This document shows, one piece after another, positions 23,874-33,419 of a stretch of 64,000 nt of DNA; position 1 is the stretch's first letter, and each line of letters opens with the position of its first letter. Under the pieces are notes generated by a model, which saw nothing but the letters and a program-made list of their open reading frames with translations, was not told the DNA's origin and did not search any database. The DNA lies in the NCBI RefSeq assembly GCF_004011695.2, contig NC_082410.1:1860001-1924000 (forward strand), written 5' to 3'. The translations under genes and the position numbers were made by a program. This stretch comes from Ascochyta rabiei (taxonomy: Eukaryota > Ascomycota > Dothideomycetes > Pleosporales > Didymellaceae).

Positions 23874-24384
23874 GGGGTGGATGAGCAAGAAGTTATAAAG
23901 ATGCAACCAATTATCGCTCGGATACCCAAACTATAGCTCTATACCAGAATGGAGGCCCAAGGTTATGTTGGCCAAAGACATATACATAGCCCTGTTGGTT
24001 TGGAAATTCTTAAAAGCTCTTAGTTGGCATGTGCATGTTATGCATCTCTTCCAATTCACCTACAGTTACACTAGCTAGCAAGACGTAACACCGTGACTTG
24101 ACCACAATCGCAGCTTGCGTCTTCGCTCGAACACACGCTTTCCCTCAACACGCATTAGCTTCCATTGTGCGGCAGGGTTATATTATTTTCTGTTCACTTG
24201 TGTATATAGTGAGTAATATTCTCCTATGAGCGTGTTGCTTGGAGGAACGCGTTACGCGTTGCGAAATGAATCATATGATCGACAATGCTGGTGACGTCAC
24301 AGTCGACACTTCCATCACCACAATTGTCTGTTCAATAGCGTCTCAATGCTCAGTTTTATCTCATAAAATACCCCGAAAATTATA
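23874..24384. other. Intergenic, AT-rich
   Basis: About 0.5 kb between same-direction genes. No gene seen. The last 60 bases before the next ATG are A/T-rich (AAAATTATA directly upstream). Confidence 0.45.
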
Positions 24385-25434
24385 ATGAAAGTCGACGCAG
24401 CTGTCCTCGAGCTCCTACAACTTGATGCTGACAGTACTTCTGTCTCCTCTGCTGGTGGTGGAGGCTGCAGCTCCGCATCGACCTTGAAGATTGTCTCGAA
24501 GCCTCAGGATGGGAAAGAAAAGACTTTCTTCATGAAGACTGGCAGTGGCAGTGCTGCTGAGACTATGTTCGAAGGTCAGACCCTTAGCCTCTGTACACAG
24601 CGCGAGTTGAACAGCTGATAGATGGGTAAAGGCGAGCACGCTTCGCTCAACGCAATCAACGCCGTCGTGCCATCACTGTGTCCGCAGTCTTTCGGCCACG
24701 GCAAGTTTGAATCAAATCCACAGACGTATTTCCTTGTTACAGACTTCCTGCACCTCACAGGCCGCTCATCATCGAAGGGTAAAGCACCTTCGCTGGCTCA
24801 GAAGCTCGCAAAACTGCACACAACGCCTGCGCCAGTACCAGATGGCTATGACAAACCCATGTTTGGATTCCCGTCGACGACATGCTGTGGCGATACGCCT
24901 CAGGATAACAGCTACAAAGAAAGCTGGGCGGAATTCTATGCGGACAATCGATTGCGTTTTATCCTACGACGAGGCGAGAAGGCCCAGGGTACAGATAAGG
25001 AGTTTCACAACCTCGTCGAAGCTACCGCATCGCAAGTCATACCTCGCCTAATAGGTGATGACCACCTCAACAACGGGAAGGGTGTAACGGCAGTAGTTGT
25101 GCATGGCGATCTATGGAGTGGAAATGCAAGCGCTGGCATCATCGGCAGCAAGGAGGGTGAACCTGAGGATGTAGTGTTCGACTCATCTGCTTGCTATGCA
25201 CATAGTGAGTTTGAGCTTGGAATCATGAAGATGTTTGGTGGCTTTGGTGGAAGTTTCCTGAAGGAATATCACGAGCTCTGTCCAAAGACCGAGCCGGTTG
25301 ATGAGTATGAGGATAGAGTGAAGCTATACGAGCTTTACCATCATCTAAACCACTGGGCAATGTTTGGTGGCGGATACAAGAGTGGTGCGGCAAGCATCAT
25401 GAAAACACTGGTCACGAAGTATGGAGAAAGCTAA
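24385..25434 (+). CDS. Fructosamine/ketosamine-3-kinase family protein
   Basis: Predicted ATP-dependent kinase that phosphorylates sugar adducts on amines, leading to deglycation; cytosolic. Exons 24385-24574 and 24632-25434 (intron 24575-24631, 57 nt, phase 1) give 330 aa. Without splicing the first exon hits a stop at about 24616, so the intron is required. Motifs: TFFMKTGSG (ATP-binding Lys), MFEGEHASLNAI across the junction, then HGDLWSGN at about 221-228 (catalytic loop) and VVFDSSACYAHSEFELG (metal-binding Asp). These are the standard FN3K landmarks, all intact. In ascomycetes the group is multi-copy, so the substrate is not clear. Confidence 0.85.
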
Positions 25435-25568
25435 GTTTTGTTGTGGGTGCTGCAAGCGTGTGGCATTGATTCGTTAAGATATATTCGTAATGTACGGGTC
25501 CCTGGTCCTGCAGGCTGTTCCTCCATGTATCATACCACTTTCTCAACAGCCTTCCAACTCGTCATCGC

Positions 25569-26619
25569 CTAAGCAAGACCGGCAGCCTGGATGGCGAAGG
25601 TGGCAGCAGAGTCCGCAACACTGCCGTAGCTGAGATGGCTACCAGTGGCGCCACCATCACCACCGCCACCGCAGATCTGGTCGGCGGTACCGCAAAACTG
25701 CTTCACCTTGTCGGTCGAGAGACCAGGGATGGCCTGACGCTTCAATGGGTCGCCGAACATGACAGCGCCAGCGACGTTGGAAGCAGAGATACCATTTGAA
25801 AAAGCGTTGTGAACAACCATGCCGCCCTGGCTATAGCCCGAGACGATAACCTTGGTGCTGGGGCACTGCTTGAGTGCTTGCTGGACGTACTGAGCCATCA
25901 CCTTTCCTCCATCAGCACCCAGATTGGCGTTGCCCTGATACTATGTCAGTCTTTGAATTGGGTTTCACAAAAGCGACACTTACAGCAGCAGATGCAGCAT
26001 AATCAACGCCCTGCACAGTGACCCTATCGGCACCGAGTTTGGACCTGATCGCCTTGACCATAGGGGGACCAGAGATGGTACCCATGTTGCCCAACTCGCC
26101 CGTTCCACGAGCGAAGATGACAGTCATGTCAGTGCAGCAGTTACCGCCTTTGACGCCATTCTCTGAGCTTCCTCCGCCGGTGCCTCCGCAGCTGGCGCCG
26201 TTGTTTGCTGCTCCTCCCCCAGTGTTGCCGCCAGCAGAGCTAGTCTTGGTAGGAGTGGCACCGCTAGCAGTGGGAGTAGCAGTGACTTGGATGTTGGAAC
26301 CTCCACCGAGATTACCCAGTCCGAATCCCTGTCCGCCCAAGCCCGTGGGCATGGAGAAAGAGGGGAGGCTGAAAGGCGAGCCGCTGCCACCGAGGCCCCC
26401 AAGACCAGCTCCCAATCCGCTTCCTCCAGTACTAGAACCACCGCTACCGAGACCCCCAAGACCAGCTCCCAGTCCACTTCCTCCAGTGCTAGAACCGCCG
26501 CCGAAGCCTGTAGGCAAAGAGAACGAAGGCATGCTGAAGGAGGGGAAGCTCAATATCGGGTGAGGCAGAGCATTGGCTGCGCCAGCCAGAGCAATGACAG
26601 ATGCAGTGGTATACTTCAT
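25569..26619 (-). CDS. Secreted cutinase with long Gly-rich N-terminal linker
   Basis: Serine esterase of the cutinase family (hydrolyses plant cutin or related polyesters). Exons 26619-25984 and 25934-25569 (intron 25983-25935, 49 nt) give 333 aa. The signal peptide is MKYTTASVIALAGAANA. Residues 18-150 are an unusual linker: PSFSMPSFSLPTGFGG motifs at each end and a 19-residue Gly/Leu/Ser unit present twice in tandem (57-bp DNA repeat). The catalytic domain begins near CTDMTVIFARGTGE. Catalytic residues: Ser247 in GYSQGG, Asp297 in GTADQIC, and His312 in TGSHLSY. The cysteines for both disulfides are present. Most cutinases are about 210-230 aa, so this one is long because of the linker. 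Confidence 0.92.
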
Positions 26620-27454
26620 ATTGACGGTTCGATGCGTGATTGAAGTTGGAAAGCGAAAGCGTAGATGTTTGAAGAACGAAAGTGTAGTTGATGAAGCGAC
26701 AGCGAAGGTGAGTGCACAGCACAGCGAAAGACGAAGAGAACGAGTGAAGGAAGGCCGACGATGCGATGCGATGATTCCATTCTGGCGATGCTGTTGAGAC
26801 CTTATGTACTCGTAGCCTTAGCTACATCCTCGATGTAAATCTCTCATCGACGCGGGCTCGGCACCCAATAAACGACGAATCATGCGAGTTTCGAAACAAG
26901 ACGGCATTGTTTCTTCTGGAAATGAACCTATTTTGATGAAAGGCGTGCCCAAGACACAAGTGAAAAAGCTCCGAGGATGCATGAATCGAGAGGCTTGCTT
27001 TTGCTAGTGCCTTTTCTTTTTTGCAAGGGCGCGGTCACGCTCAGCCCTGTCGACCCATGCCTAGAACCTCAGAGATCAGCTCAAGGAACGGGTGGATAGG
27101 CGGGAGCATCATGGTCCACAGACGTATGATGTCCTTCAATTCGTGAATGTGGAGTGTTGTGCTGCTCTTGCACGTTGCATAGGGGTGATGGGTCCGCAAA
27201 ACCCCTGTCAACCCTGCGACAACCGAGGATGCCGGCAAGTGGACAGCAGTAGCGGGTTTCACCAAACACCTTGTGCAACAACGTTAAACAACGTCAGAGG
27301 GGTCAGCATTGACATAGATTTGAACGGATGAGCAAGCACCAATGAACGTTATAGCTTCATTCAAAGTCCCGAGGCTGACATGCGCCCGCTGGAGAGCGCC
27401 TTGTTTCCCCAACCCACCTACCCATGCAGAGCGAGTGCGAGTGCGGAGGCAACG
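26620..27454. other. Intergenic upstream of cutinase
   Basis: 0.83 kb holding the cutinase promoter and the 3' end of the next minus-strand gene. No gene is supported. A single CCGAGG (26971) is present, but not the paired palindrome known from cutinase-inducible promoters. Confidence 0.45.
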
Positions 27455-28779
27455 TTACCTTGCCGTAACAGCCTCAACTTCTTTCGAAGCGTCATAGCCG
27501 TACAACCACGGTTGAACTTCTGGGCAGGTCCATCGACTTGGGAAGGAGCCTTGCAGTTCTTGACCCAGTTGCCTCAGCATCCGCTGGTCCCGCTCTTCCT
27601 GCTCAGGCCCATCGCGCATGTGGAAATCTTTGCGCTGCTTGAATGTTTCTCTCACAATGCCCTCGCCTCTTGCTTTTCGCAACTTCTCAAACTTCTTCAG
27701 CGAATCCGAGAGCTGAGATTTATCGGTGAAGTGCTTCGGCCCTAACAACAACCCTAGCACAGCGCCATCCTCGATTGATGAATTTGCGCCTTGTGCCAGG
27801 TACGGGAGCATAGGGTGACATGAGTCCCCGATGAGCACAAGGTTTGACTGCGGGTTGATCCATGAAGAAAGCTCCTCCCGGTGCATCAGCTTCCATTTGT
27901 CGACTTTGTCGACACACTCGAGGAACTCGGTCAACCTGCCACTGATGAGCTCATAACGTCTCGAAGGGACGACACGACTTACACAGGATCCCATCCCTCA
28001 AACAGCTTCCTCATCTCATCGAGATCACCTTCTGTCCTCGCAACACCTTCCTCGAGATCGTCGGGAACGAGGAGCACAACGTTGTACATCTTGCCACCAC
28101 GTATGCTGTATGCTACCACGTGTGAATCCGGACCCGCCCAAAACCGACACGTAGGATTCTGCACCATATCTCGAAGCTTCTGGCTCTTCACCTGGTCGAT
28201 ATTGAGGACGATTCTGTACGCCAGATCGCCGGTCGGTAAAGGGGTATCCTTCTTTCCTAGCATGGTAGAACGGCACGTTGACCAAAGCCCGTCTGCACCC
28301 ACGACCAAGTCTGCGTCATAAGACTTCTCGCCCACGGTAATCTTCGCTCTGTCTCCTGCCTTCTGCCCAAAATCTATCCCTGTGACTCGCGCATCAAGGA
28401 TAACTGCGACGCCCAGTTCTCTCGCTCTCTTGACAAGCGCCTGCTGCAAATCCACACGATGGCAGTCCGAGAATGGTGCTCCGTACTTCCGTCTTATGTT
28501 GACGTCGAAGTTGTCTTCGTTTGCGAGAACTTTGCCCTTGTAGTTGTACACAGTGAGTTTTGTAGGTTCGCACACGAGATCTTTCAGTGAGTCGTATACA
28601 CCCCAATTCTGGAAGAGACGGGTGGCGTTCGGTGTAAGCTGCAGTCCGGCACCGACTTCAGCAAGCTCCTTCGCACTCTCGAGCACTGTGACTGAGTGTC
28701 CTGAAAGCGCGCATTGAATCGATGCTGCGAGGCCGGATAAGCCTGCGCCGACAACAAGAATATCAAGCTTCTGTGGCAT
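27455..28779 (-). CDS. FAD-dependent aromatic monooxygenase, salicylate-hydroxylase-like
   Basis: Group A flavoprotein monooxygenase, uses NAD(P)H and O2 to hydroxylate an aromatic ring; cytosolic. Exons 28779-27983 and 27935-27455 (intron 27982-27936, 47 nt) give 425 aa. I start at the ATG of MPQKLDILVV; an upstream in-frame TTG is not a start. FAD motifs are intact: GAGLSG at 11-16, the DG block VVGADGLWSTCRSTM, and GDSCHPMLPYLAQGAN at about 302. PTCRFWAGPDSHVVAYSIRGG is the usual substrate-side block. Salicylate or 6-hydroxynicotinate hydroxylases are closest in pattern, but substrate cannot be assigned. It lies near two broken GST genes. Confidence 0.87.
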
Positions 28780-29210
28780 TGCCAAGGTCGTACTGTAGCG
28801 GCTGAATAAACTCTAGAGTGAGGTGGGGTGGGGTGTAGGAGACCGGCGTTGAGGGGAGGTTGAATAACGAAGAAGGCGACGTGTAGTTATCTGCTGTGAC
28901 GCCCTACTTCATGTTGGCTGTGCATCGGATATTAAATGAACCACCGATGAGCCGCGTCTTTAACCCGAGCTTCATGTACCGACTTTGTACGTTGCGATAC
29001 TGATGAATGTTCTGTTGTACGAGGTGGAGCACAAAATCTGGGGCATGCGGGGGCAGGGCTCTCGGCCACGGTTCACGGCTTGTCTCAGACGCCAGCCGCT
29101 TTGGGAAGACGGACCGTCCAACTTGACTGATGCTGAATATATTCCTTGCGACATTCAGGTGCTACATGCTATCTTGCTTCTTTCTTTGTCCTCTCTCTCT
29201 CTCTCTCCAT
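28780..29210. other. Intergenic
   Basis: 430 bp between the GST stop and the monooxygenase start, both on the minus strand. A CT-dinucleotide run (TCTCTC) is at 29189-29207. No gene seen. Confidence 0.45.
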
Positions 29211-29960
29211 TCACTTGCTCTGAGTGCTCGGACCATGGCTGTGGGTCAAGCTGTGTCCCGTTTTCTTGACTGCACGCTTGTAGCTATCTGAGTCCTCGCA
29301 AGCCTTGAGCCACTTGTTGATGTTTGACCATTCTTTTCCATTCGTGCCCAGCTCTCTAGCAATGATGAAGGTGGCAGAGAAATGCATCATGATGTCTGCC
29401 GCAGTAGGACGGTCGCCTACCAGGAACGCACCTGGAGAAAGGGAGAGTTCGCTCTCCAGCCATGACATGTCATTTTGGACATTGACAGACATGCCTTTCT
29501 CGGCCGCTTCAAGAACTCCTTCGGGTGCGTCCTTGATGTTCCATCGCGCGTACAGAATTGCTAGGCCATGGAGAGCGAATGTTGCCTCAGCAGCGTGGAC
29601 CCATTGCAAGACCTTGATCCTGGTCTTGTCATCCTTGGGCATCAGTTTCCCGTCTTTGTCGTATTTACCACACAGGTAACTGGCGCCCGTCAGCTACAGT
29701 CATATATTGAGTCGCGTGCGTGAAGGTTATTCATCTTACTCATTAATCGCACCACTCTCCTAAACCACGAAATCTCCGTCTTTGATGGTAGGAAACTTCC
29801 CAAGCGGGTTACCGGATCCAAGCTTGAATTCTTCGGGCGCTTTTGAAGCTGATGTGCGATCAGAGAACTTGACATCGTAATCCAGTCCTAGTTCTTCGAG
29901 TAGCCAGGCTGTGCGGATGCAGCGGGATGCCTGTAGAAACCACAACGTGATTGGCGGCAT
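29211..29960 (-). pseudogene. Glutathione S-transferase gene with in-frame stop at codon 67
   Basis: Exon 1 29960-29740 and exon 2 29679-29211 (intron 29739-29680, GTAAGA...CGCCAG) give 229 codons that read as one GST throughout. The exception is codon 67, TAG (plus-strand 29760-29762). The N-terminal thioredoxin-like part is normal (MPPITLWFLQASRCIRTAWL, NPLGKFPTI). Then comes VV-stop-ESGAIN with splicing to YLCGKYD. The stop sits directly before the Glu-Ser pair that binds the gamma-glutamyl end of glutathione; relatives usually have Gln there, so a CAG to TAG change is the simplest origin. The C-terminal domain is intact (GDRPTAADIMMHF, NKWLKACEDS). No intron can remove the stop. Probably a recent null allele; a sequence error is possible. 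Confidence 0.8.
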
Positions 29961-30239
29961 GGTGGCAGAGATTGTCAGGAGTCAATTCTGTTGAGGCTCT
30001 GGTGTAGCTTTGACTTCAAGAGCGCTTGTTTCGACCCTTTAAAGCTGCTCTGAGTTGCTGCTGTCTCCGGAACGGCGTTTGGCGTCATGTGAACGTCGCG
30101 GAGTTAGTCCCGGCGGGGAAAGAGAGGCATCGCATGAGGGTCCAAGTGCATTCGGTTTTGGTGATAGCCGACCCAGTAGTTGCATCTCCTTAATTCGAAC
30201 TTCTGTTCTTGTGTTGATGCGGACGATCGCTTGTTGAGC
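29961..30239. other. Intergenic, GST promoter
   Basis: Short spacer between two minus-strand genes; no feature stands out. Confidence 0.4.
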
Positions 30240-30990
30240 TCATTTGTGCTTGCGCAACACGAAGCCGTAGTACTCAAAGCTACTGTCGCCTCCCCCTAAG
30301 ATCTCCATATCATAGTCCCACTCTCCGTCACGGTTCAGGATAGGCTTGATGAAGTGAGGCTGTCGATATGTGATATACAAAAAGAAGCCGTCTTCTTTCA
30401 ATACTCGTTGGACCTGACTCCATTAGTTTTGATTTGCGCAATATAACGTCAGCTTCGTTTACTGACCTCCTTCATGTATTTTCCGCTGTTTTCGAGGGTC
30501 TCTTCTGGTGGGCTCCACGGACTGCCAAAGATCATAGCGTCCAATGTACCCTTGTCGAACGCAACGTCGATACTCCCAGATTCAATGTCCCTCATGTCTC
30601 TCACATCTCCGACCTGGAACGTGACACACTTTTCCTGCTCATGTCGAGACTTCATCAGATCCACCACAACGGCAGAGAAATCAAGGCATAATTGATTGCT
30701 GTATCCCCTCTTCAACAGGTCGTACGGTACGGTCTGTGCATTTGTCAGTCAAACGTTGACTGTGTAAAGTGTGGCAAGTCACCAACACTGTCACCACTCC
30801 CCAAGTGCAATATCTTTGGTTGTGTCTCCGCCTTTCGAGTCGCAAACAGATGCTTGTCGAAGAACGGCTCCAGAGATGCAAAGTCGCGAAACCATTCGTG
30901 TGTAGGTTCGGTGCTGTCACCCGCCTGTGCGTATCGCTCATCCCAAAAGGACGCATGGCCCAGTGCAGCACCTTCGTCTGTTTTCGGCAT
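30240..30990 (-). CDS. SAM-dependent methyltransferase, eEF1A-lysine-methyltransferase-like
   Basis: Class I (seven-beta-strand) methyltransferase, similar in pattern to EEF1AKMT4/METTL13-type enzymes that methylate lysines on elongation factor 1A. Exons 30990-30787, 30733-30467 and 30413-30240 (introns 53 nt each, all phase 0) give 214 aa. Motif I is ILHLGSGDS, split from TVPYDLLKRGY by intron 1. Next come CLDFSAVVVDLM (motif II), VGDVRDM and VAFDKGTLDAMIFGSPW (motif IV/V), and QRVLKEDGFFLYITYRQP. The start MPKTDEGAALGHASFWDERY includes the family's FWDERY. Donor of intron 1 is GTTGGT, slightly unusual. The protein target is inferred only. Confidence 0.75.
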
Positions 30991-31623
30991 AGTGATTATT
31001 CTGACTGTCTTGTTGCTGACACAGATAATAGCTTGGAGGTTTGCAAATTTAGCACGTGGGGTGGTTGGCGTGGTGATGATGCGGGGATTCGCTTAGTGGA
31101 ACTAATTTTTGACGTAGTACTGTACTAGGTCCGTACTATGGTCTCTGTTGAACATTTAATTGTTTTGGTGGAGGTGAACGGGCTGGCCGACTCCTCTGGT
31201 CTTCTCATCGTCTATCTCCTTTTGGACGTATTGGAGGCAGAGAGTTGAGTTTGCATTCCTTGCATGGGGGTTTAACGCGCCAAACTGATGAAAAGGTCTT
31301 GAGAATTGTTGCAGAGCTACTGCATATTTTGTATGGGTAAAGCGACTCGCACATGCTTTCCATTCCATCATGTTTTCATTTGCGCCTGAATCACCAAGAC
31401 TCGCTTATCTCTGTGAAAGAAACAATACGTGTATAGCTTAGCTAATGATGGTTGTGCCTTCGACTCGGCATCGTCGAGCCTCGGCTCGGATCGACGTCAT
31501 AGCAGTTCGTGTGGGGTAAACACGATGCGCGCCCGTGAAGATCAGAGCACGCGTATAACACTTCATCAAAGTGTTGTATCATATCCTTACTGCGTATCAG
31601 TATCAGTGTGAGAAATCTCAACA
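30991..31623. other. Shared promoter region of the methyltransferase and the disrupted GST fusion gene
   Basis: 633 bp between divergent starts (30990 minus, 31624 plus). No gene supported. The original promoter of the GST fusion gene survives here, left of the transposon. Confidence 0.5.
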
Positions 31624-31641
31624 ATGGCGCCGACGGAAATA

Positions 31642-33419
31642 AGATCGGCCCCCTAGTGTTCGGCCACCCCTAGTGTTCGGCCACCTCACCCAAGTAAGCT
31701 TCACTATTTTGAGTCGTGATTTTTCAACAACAACGATTACAATTGCCACTCTGTACACATAGACTGAAGCGTAAGAGCTGCTGCTGCTGCTGCCGCCTTT
31801 TTAGCTTCGTCTTCTCCTTGCCGTGATGCCTGCTCAGCTTGTAATGCTGCTGCCCGATCTATAGCAGCCTTAATCGCCTCAACGTTGCTATAGCGCTCAT
31901 TTGGATTAACTTGAACTCGCTTTCTTGAGTGAGTAATAGTAGCACTATCTAATTGATACTTGAGGCGTTGATTTTCAAATTCTAGCCGAGCTGCGCGGGT
32001 GTTGGCTCTGGCAATAGCCTTGCCTGCCTTGCCAAGCATCAGGCGTGTGCTCCGTGAATGAGATTCTGATAGAATAAGCTGCTGAGCCTTGTACAAGGCC
32101 TGTGAGCTCTGAGGCGTGGCAAACACGTCATCTGAGGCTTGAGTAGATGGTGGAGGAGTGATAGGCCGGCCTGATACTTGAGATGAGAGCAGTACAAGGT
32201 CTGGGTTGTATGGGCAGAGGCCAGCAGCCTTCCACCCGGCTCGTATGACTCTCTCAGATAGTCCCTCATCTCTCGCCTTATTGTATGATGTGACAAAGCG
32301 CTCCTTCTTGATAGGTGCTGCGTCATCAAGTGCTGAGAGGGCTCGGATCCCGCTACGGTAACGAGATTTGAGTACTGAGAATGGAGCCAGATCTAGCGGC
32401 TGGAGGACGTGTGACGCGTGAGGCGGGAGGTATAGGAGATAGACCTTGCTCTGCTTACAGAGCCACATGAAGTCTATCGGGATCTGAGAGCCGTGGCCAT
32501 CCAGTATAAGTAACCGCCAGCGACCGGGTTGAGGTGTAGTTTGAGGCAGAAAAATCCGCTTCAGCCACTCAGATCCAATAGCATTTGACGTCCATCCATT
32601 CTCTGACGTTGTATAGAGCCAATCAGGTACCCCTTGTGCTGGGAACCACGTGGATTGTAGATGCTTGCCTTTGAAGATGACTAGGCATTGAAGCTTCTTG
32701 CCAACGGCTGAGATGGACTCAATAATAGACACCCACTCACGATCCTCTGGGGATTTGACGTAAGCCTTCTTCTTTGACGAGCTAGCAACCACACGGGAGT
32801 TGCTACATACCCCAAGGCCTACCCCAGTCTCATCCATGTTCCATATGTCCTCATATTGTATACCCAGCTCAATCCGCGTACGCTCAAACAACTCTAGAAA
32901 CGCGCGTATAGTCTCATAGTTGGCTGCTGTAGTCCTTGCGCTCTCAATCTTTCGGCCAACTATAGAGGCGACGCGTGGGTTACGCGTGATGAAATGGGTT
33001 ACCCATTTATGCCCGAGTGGCTCGTAGTCGCCGTTCATGTGGAGGATAAGGGTAGCCATTTCTCGTACGCGTGGATGGGAGGGTGGCTGTGCGCGTGAGT
33101 CCTCTTCAAGTATCCAATTTACTAGAAATTGCTCTTGTTCTGGAGTCAATCGCTGCTGTTGATGATGAGCTATCGCGTTGGGTTGGCGACCGCTGAGGCG
33201 CTCTTGGATCGTTGATCGGGGGACGCCATAGGCCTTGGCAGCCTGCCGTTGGCTTGTAAAAACACCAGAATTGAGATCAGCGATAGCAGATTGTATAGCC
33301 ACTTCACGGGGATCCATTTTGATGGCGTGGCGTTGAGAGTATAGAGCGTCAAAAACAGAGTAACGCGTTGTGTTGGGTGGCCGAACACTAGGGGTGGCCG
33401 AACACTAGGGGGCCGATCT
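31642..33419 (-). mobile_element. Complete 1,778-bp pogo/Fot1-class DNA transposon
   Basis: Perfect 44-bp terminal inverted repeats lie at 31642-31685 and 33376-33419, starting AGATCGGCCCCCTAGTG. The target duplication is TA (31640-31641 and 33420-33421), as expected for Tc1/mariner-pogo elements. Each TIR contains two near-identical direct copies of CCCCTAGTGTTCGGCCAC, a candidate double transposase-binding site. It carries one intact transposase frame. Perfect TIRs and an open frame argue for recent movement. Confidence 0.95.
31737..33317 (-). CDS. DDE transposase with CENP-B-type DNA-binding domains
   Basis: 526 aa, intronless, the only gene of the element. The N-terminus is a Psq-type helix-turn-helix (residues about 1-45: AIADLNSGVFTSQRQAAKAY then GVPRSTIQERL). 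A CENP-B-type second HTH follows at about 55-125 (RLTPEQEQFLVNWI, HKWVTHFITRNP). The DDE nuclease core shows Asp162 in WNMDETG, Asp273 in LLILDGHGSQ, and Asp309 in HVLQPLDLAPF, a DD35D spacing. The tail carries a coiled-coil-like stretch (ARLEFENQRLKYQLD) and a short Ala run. All catalytic residues are present, so it could be active. It is read opposite to the host GST gene. Confidence 0.93.
   Translation of the reverse strand: MDPREVAIQSAIADLNSGVFTSQRQAAKAYGVPRSTIQERLSGRQPNAIAHHQQQRLTPEQEQFLVNWILEEDSRAQPPSHPRVREMATLILHMNGDYEPLGHKWVTHFITRNPRVASIVGRKIESARTTAANYETIRAFLELFERTRIELGIQYEDIWNMDETGVGLGVCSNSRVVASSSKKKAYVKSPEDREWVSIIESISAVGKKLQCLVIFKGKHLQSTWFPAQGVPDWLYTTSENGWTSNAIGSEWLKRIFLPQTTPQPGRWRLLILDGHGSQIPIDFMWLCKQSKVYLLYLPPHASHVLQPLDLAPFSVLKSRYRSGIRALSALDDAAPIKKERFVTSYNKARDEGLSERVIRAGWKAAGLCPYNPDLVLLSSQVSGRPITPPPSTQASDDVFATPQSSQALYKAQQLILSESHSRSTRLMLGKAGKAIARANTRAARLEFENQRLKYQLDSATITHSRKRVQVNPNERYSNVEAIKAAIDRAAALQAEQASRQGEDEAKKAAAAAAALTLQSMCTEWQL

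Noticed and set aside
26960..26980. CCGAGG as a cutinase-regulator site
   Set aside because: Only a single hexamer; the known element needs a paired palindrome, which is not present.
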